From positions 34,078 to 98,077 of the forward strand of contig NZ_SMKK01000004.1 in the NCBI RefSeq assembly GCF_004348425.1: 64,000 bases of DNA, given 5' to 3'. The position numbers and the translations under genes were made by a program. The notes beneath the pieces are model-generated. The model ran no database searches. It saw nothing but the letters and a program-made list of their open reading frames with translations, and had not been told where the DNA came from. Positions 62,081 through 64,000 of the stretch are shown here, piece by piece; position 1 is the first letter of the stretch, and each line of letters begins with the position of its first letter. Source of the DNA: Actinomadura sp. 7K507 (GTDB taxonomy: Bacteria > Actinomycetota > Actinomycetes > Streptosporangiales > Streptosporangiaceae).

Positions 62081-64000
62081 ATGGCGGATGAACAGAAGCT
62101 CGTCGACTACCTGAAATGGACGACGGCCGAACTGCACCGGACACGGGAGCGACTGGCCGAAGCCGAGTCGGCCGACTCCGAACCGATCGCGATCGTGGGG
62201 ATGGGCTGCCGCTACCCGGGCGCCGCCCGCACCCCCGACGACCTGTGGCGGCTCGTCGCCGGCGGAACCGACGCCGTATCCGCCTTCCCCACCGACCGGG
62301 GCTGGAACCTGGACGCGCTCTGCGACCCGGACCTGGAGCGCAGGGGCACCAGCTATGCCCATGAGGGAGCGTTCCTCTACGACGCGGGCCGGTTCGACGC
62401 CGAGTTCTTCGGGGTCAGCCCGCGCGACGCGCTGGCGACCGATCCGCAGCAGCGCCTTCTGCTGGAGACCGCGTGGGAGGCCGTCGAGAGCGCCGGCATC
62501 GATCCCGCCGGACTGCAGGGCAGCCGCACCGGGGTGTTCGCCGGGATCATCTACCTCGATTACGGGACGGGCTTCCAGCGGATGCCCGAGGAGTTCGACG
62601 GCCAGATCGGGATCGGCGGCGCCGCCAGTTTCGCCTCCGGCCGGGTGGCCTACAGCCTGGGCCTGGAAGGTCCCGCCGTCACCGTCGACACCGCCTGCTC
62701 CTCGGCGCTGGTGGCGCTGCACTGGGCCTGCCGGTCGCTCCGGCTCGGCGAGTGCGATCTCGCCCTCGCCGGCGGCGCGACCATCATGTGCACACCCGCC
62801 TTGTTCGTGGAGTTCTCCCGCCAGCGGGGCCTGGCCGGTGATGGGCGCTGCAAGTCGTTCGCGGCGGCGGCCGACGGCACCGGCTGGGGCGAAGGCGTCG
62901 GGCTCCTCTTGGTGGAGCGCCTGTCGGACGCGCAGCGCAACGGCCACCCCGTTCTGGCCATCGTGCGCGGCTCGGCGGTCAACCAGGACGGCGCCAGCAA
63001 CGGGCTGACGGCGCCGAACGGGCCGTCCCAGCAGCGGGTCATCCAGGACGCGCTGGCCAGCGCCCGCCTGACCCCCGCAGACGTCGACGTCGTAGAAGCC
63101 CACGGCACCGGCACCACACTGGGCGACCCCATCGAAGCCCAAGCACTCATCGCCACCTACGGCCAGCAACGCCCCACAGACCGGCCCCTGCGACTCGGCT
63201 CCATCAAATCCAACATCGGCCACACCCAGGCCGCCGCCGGTATCGCCGGTGTGATCAAGATGGTCCAGGCCCTCAATCACGGGGTTCTGCCGCGGACGCT
63301 GCACGTCGATGAGCCGACCCCTCATGTGGACTGGTCCGCTGGGGCGGTCGAGTTGCTCACCGAGCAGATGCCCTGGCCGGAAACCGGACGGCCCCGCCGC
63401 GCCGCGGTCTCCTCCTTCGGCATGAGCGGAACCAACGCGCACACCATCATCGAGCAGGCTCCGGTCCCTTCGTCAGATGCGAACGGCGAGGTGGTTCGTC
63501 TCCGGTCCGCCGAGGTCGAGGCGCGGCCTGAGGCTCCGGTGGTTCCGTGGCTGCTGTCAGCCAAGACCCCGGCCGCGCTGGCCGCGCAGGCACGGCGGCT
63601 GGCCGAGCATCTGGACGTCCACCCGGAGCTGGACCCCGGCCAGGTGGCGTGGGCGCTGGCCACCACCCGCACCGCCCTGGACCACCGCGCCGTCATCACC
63701 GGCGACCACGCCACCCTCCGCGAAGGGCTGCAAGCACTGGCCGCCGGGGAACCCCACCCCAGCCTGGTCACCGGCCGCACCAACCCCACCGGCACAAAAC
63801 TCGCCTTCCTGTACTCCGGGCAAGGCTCCCAACGCCCCGCCATGGGCGCCCAGCTCTACCGGCAACTACCAGTCTTCGCGCACGCCCTGGACCGCGTCTG
63901 CGCCGAACTGGACCCCCACCTGGACCAACCCCTCAAACCCCTCATCCACGGCCACCACCCCGACCTGCTCGACGACACCCGCTACACCCAACCCGCACTA
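62081..64000 (+). CDS. type I modular polyketide synthase, N-terminal part (cut by window end)
   Basis: This is a PKS start of 640 codons with no stop before the window edge. Residues 1-33 are an N-terminal coiled-coil docking helix ([22 protein letters not shown]), which would receive a chain from a partner C-terminal docking tail such as that of the PKS at 44942. The KS (35-460) has Cys206 in [20 protein letters not shown] and [11 protein letters not shown], so it is condensing. The start of an AT ([16 protein letters not shown]) follows and is cut before its GHSxG motif, so extender choice is not visible. Codon use shifts towards A-ending codons from about 63060. Confidence 0.93.
   Translation, partial: MADEQKLVDYLKWTTAELHRTRERLAEAESADSEPIAIVGMGCRYPGAARTPDDLWRLVAGGTDAVSAFPTDRGWNLDALCDPDLERRGTSYAHEGAFLYDAGRFDAEFFGVSPRDALATDPQQRLLLETAWEAVESAGIDPAGLQGSRTGVFAGIIYLDYGTGFQRMPEEFDGQIGIGGAASFASGRVAYSLGLEGPAVTVDTACSSALVALHWACRSLRLGECDLALAGGATIMCTPALFVEFSRQRGLAGDGRCKSFAAAADGTGWGEGVGLLLVERLSDAQRNGHPVLAIVRGSAVNQDGASNGLTAPNGPSQQRVIQDALASARLTPADVDVVEAHGTGTTLGDPIEAQALIATYGQQRPTDRPLRLGSIKSNIGHTQAAAGIAGVIKMVQALNHGVLPRTLHVDEPTPHVDWSAGAVELLTEQMPWPETGRPRRAAVSSFGMSGTNAHTIIEQAPVPSSDANGEVVRLRSAEVEARPEAPVVPWLLSAKTPAALAAQARRLAEHLDVHPELDPGQVAWALATTRTALDHRAVITGDHATLREGLQALAAGEPHPSLVTGRTNPTGTKLAFLYSGQGSQRPAMGAQLYRQLPVFAHALDRVCAELDPHLDQPLKPLIHGHHPDLLDDTRYTQPAL

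Overview
The window is high-GC, densely coded DNA with strong third-position G/C bias, many GTG/TTG starts, 4-bp ATGA/GTGA overlaps, deazaflavin (F420)-type enzymes, many TetR regulators and modular type I PKS genes. This points to a filamentous actinomycete. An Actinomadura/Thermomonosporaceae-like host is plausible, but no rRNA or other taxonomic marker is present. I saw no tRNA, rRNA, CRISPR array, transposase or phage gene.

Region A (1-26.7 kb) is a catabolic island for an unidentified, probably branched or alicyclic, acid or hydrophobic substrate. It encodes a split B12-dependent acyl-CoA mutase with its MeaB-type GTPase, two CoA ligases, two family III CoA transferases, a thiolase, a TesB thioesterase, a crotonase, an LLM-type F420 oxidoreductase, two P450s each with its own small ferredoxin, two SDRs, a beta-hydroxyacid dehydrogenase, an aldehyde dehydrogenase, three amidohydrolases, a CMD/AhpD-fold protein and a four-cysteine small protein. 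Scattered operons carry one shared operator, GAGAAT-N3-ATTCTC. I count seven copies between 6.2 and 21.5 kb around a TetR gene at 10634-11320, which I propose as the island's regulator. A second TetR gene (15296) has its own perfect 8-bp dyad.

Region B (26.8-38.5 kb) is mixed: a small membrane protein, a TetR plus DDN-type deazaflavin enzyme pair, a B12-binding sensor overlapping a PAS/GAF/SpoIIE phosphatase, a two-domain VOC protein, a flavoprotein/membrane protein/TetR cassette, a carboxyethylornithine-synthase-like dehydrogenase and a CBS protein.

Region C (38.5-64 kb, open to the right) is the left part of a type I polyketide cluster. A SARP and a large LAL (LuxR) activator come first. 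Next is a DUF5988-like small protein, then an overlapping pair of Sfp-type phosphopantetheinyl transferase and metallophosphoesterase (PptT/PptH-like). Divergent from these is a 4938-aa PKS: KSQ-AT-ACP / KS-AT-DH-KR-ACP / KS-AT-DH-ER-KR-ACP plus a docking tail. An FkbH-like HAD protein, a discrete ACP (an unusual starter, extender or tetronate three-carbon unit) and the start of a second PKS follow. The predicted first-protein product is a hex-4-enoyl-type triketide if the loading AT uses malonyl-CoA.
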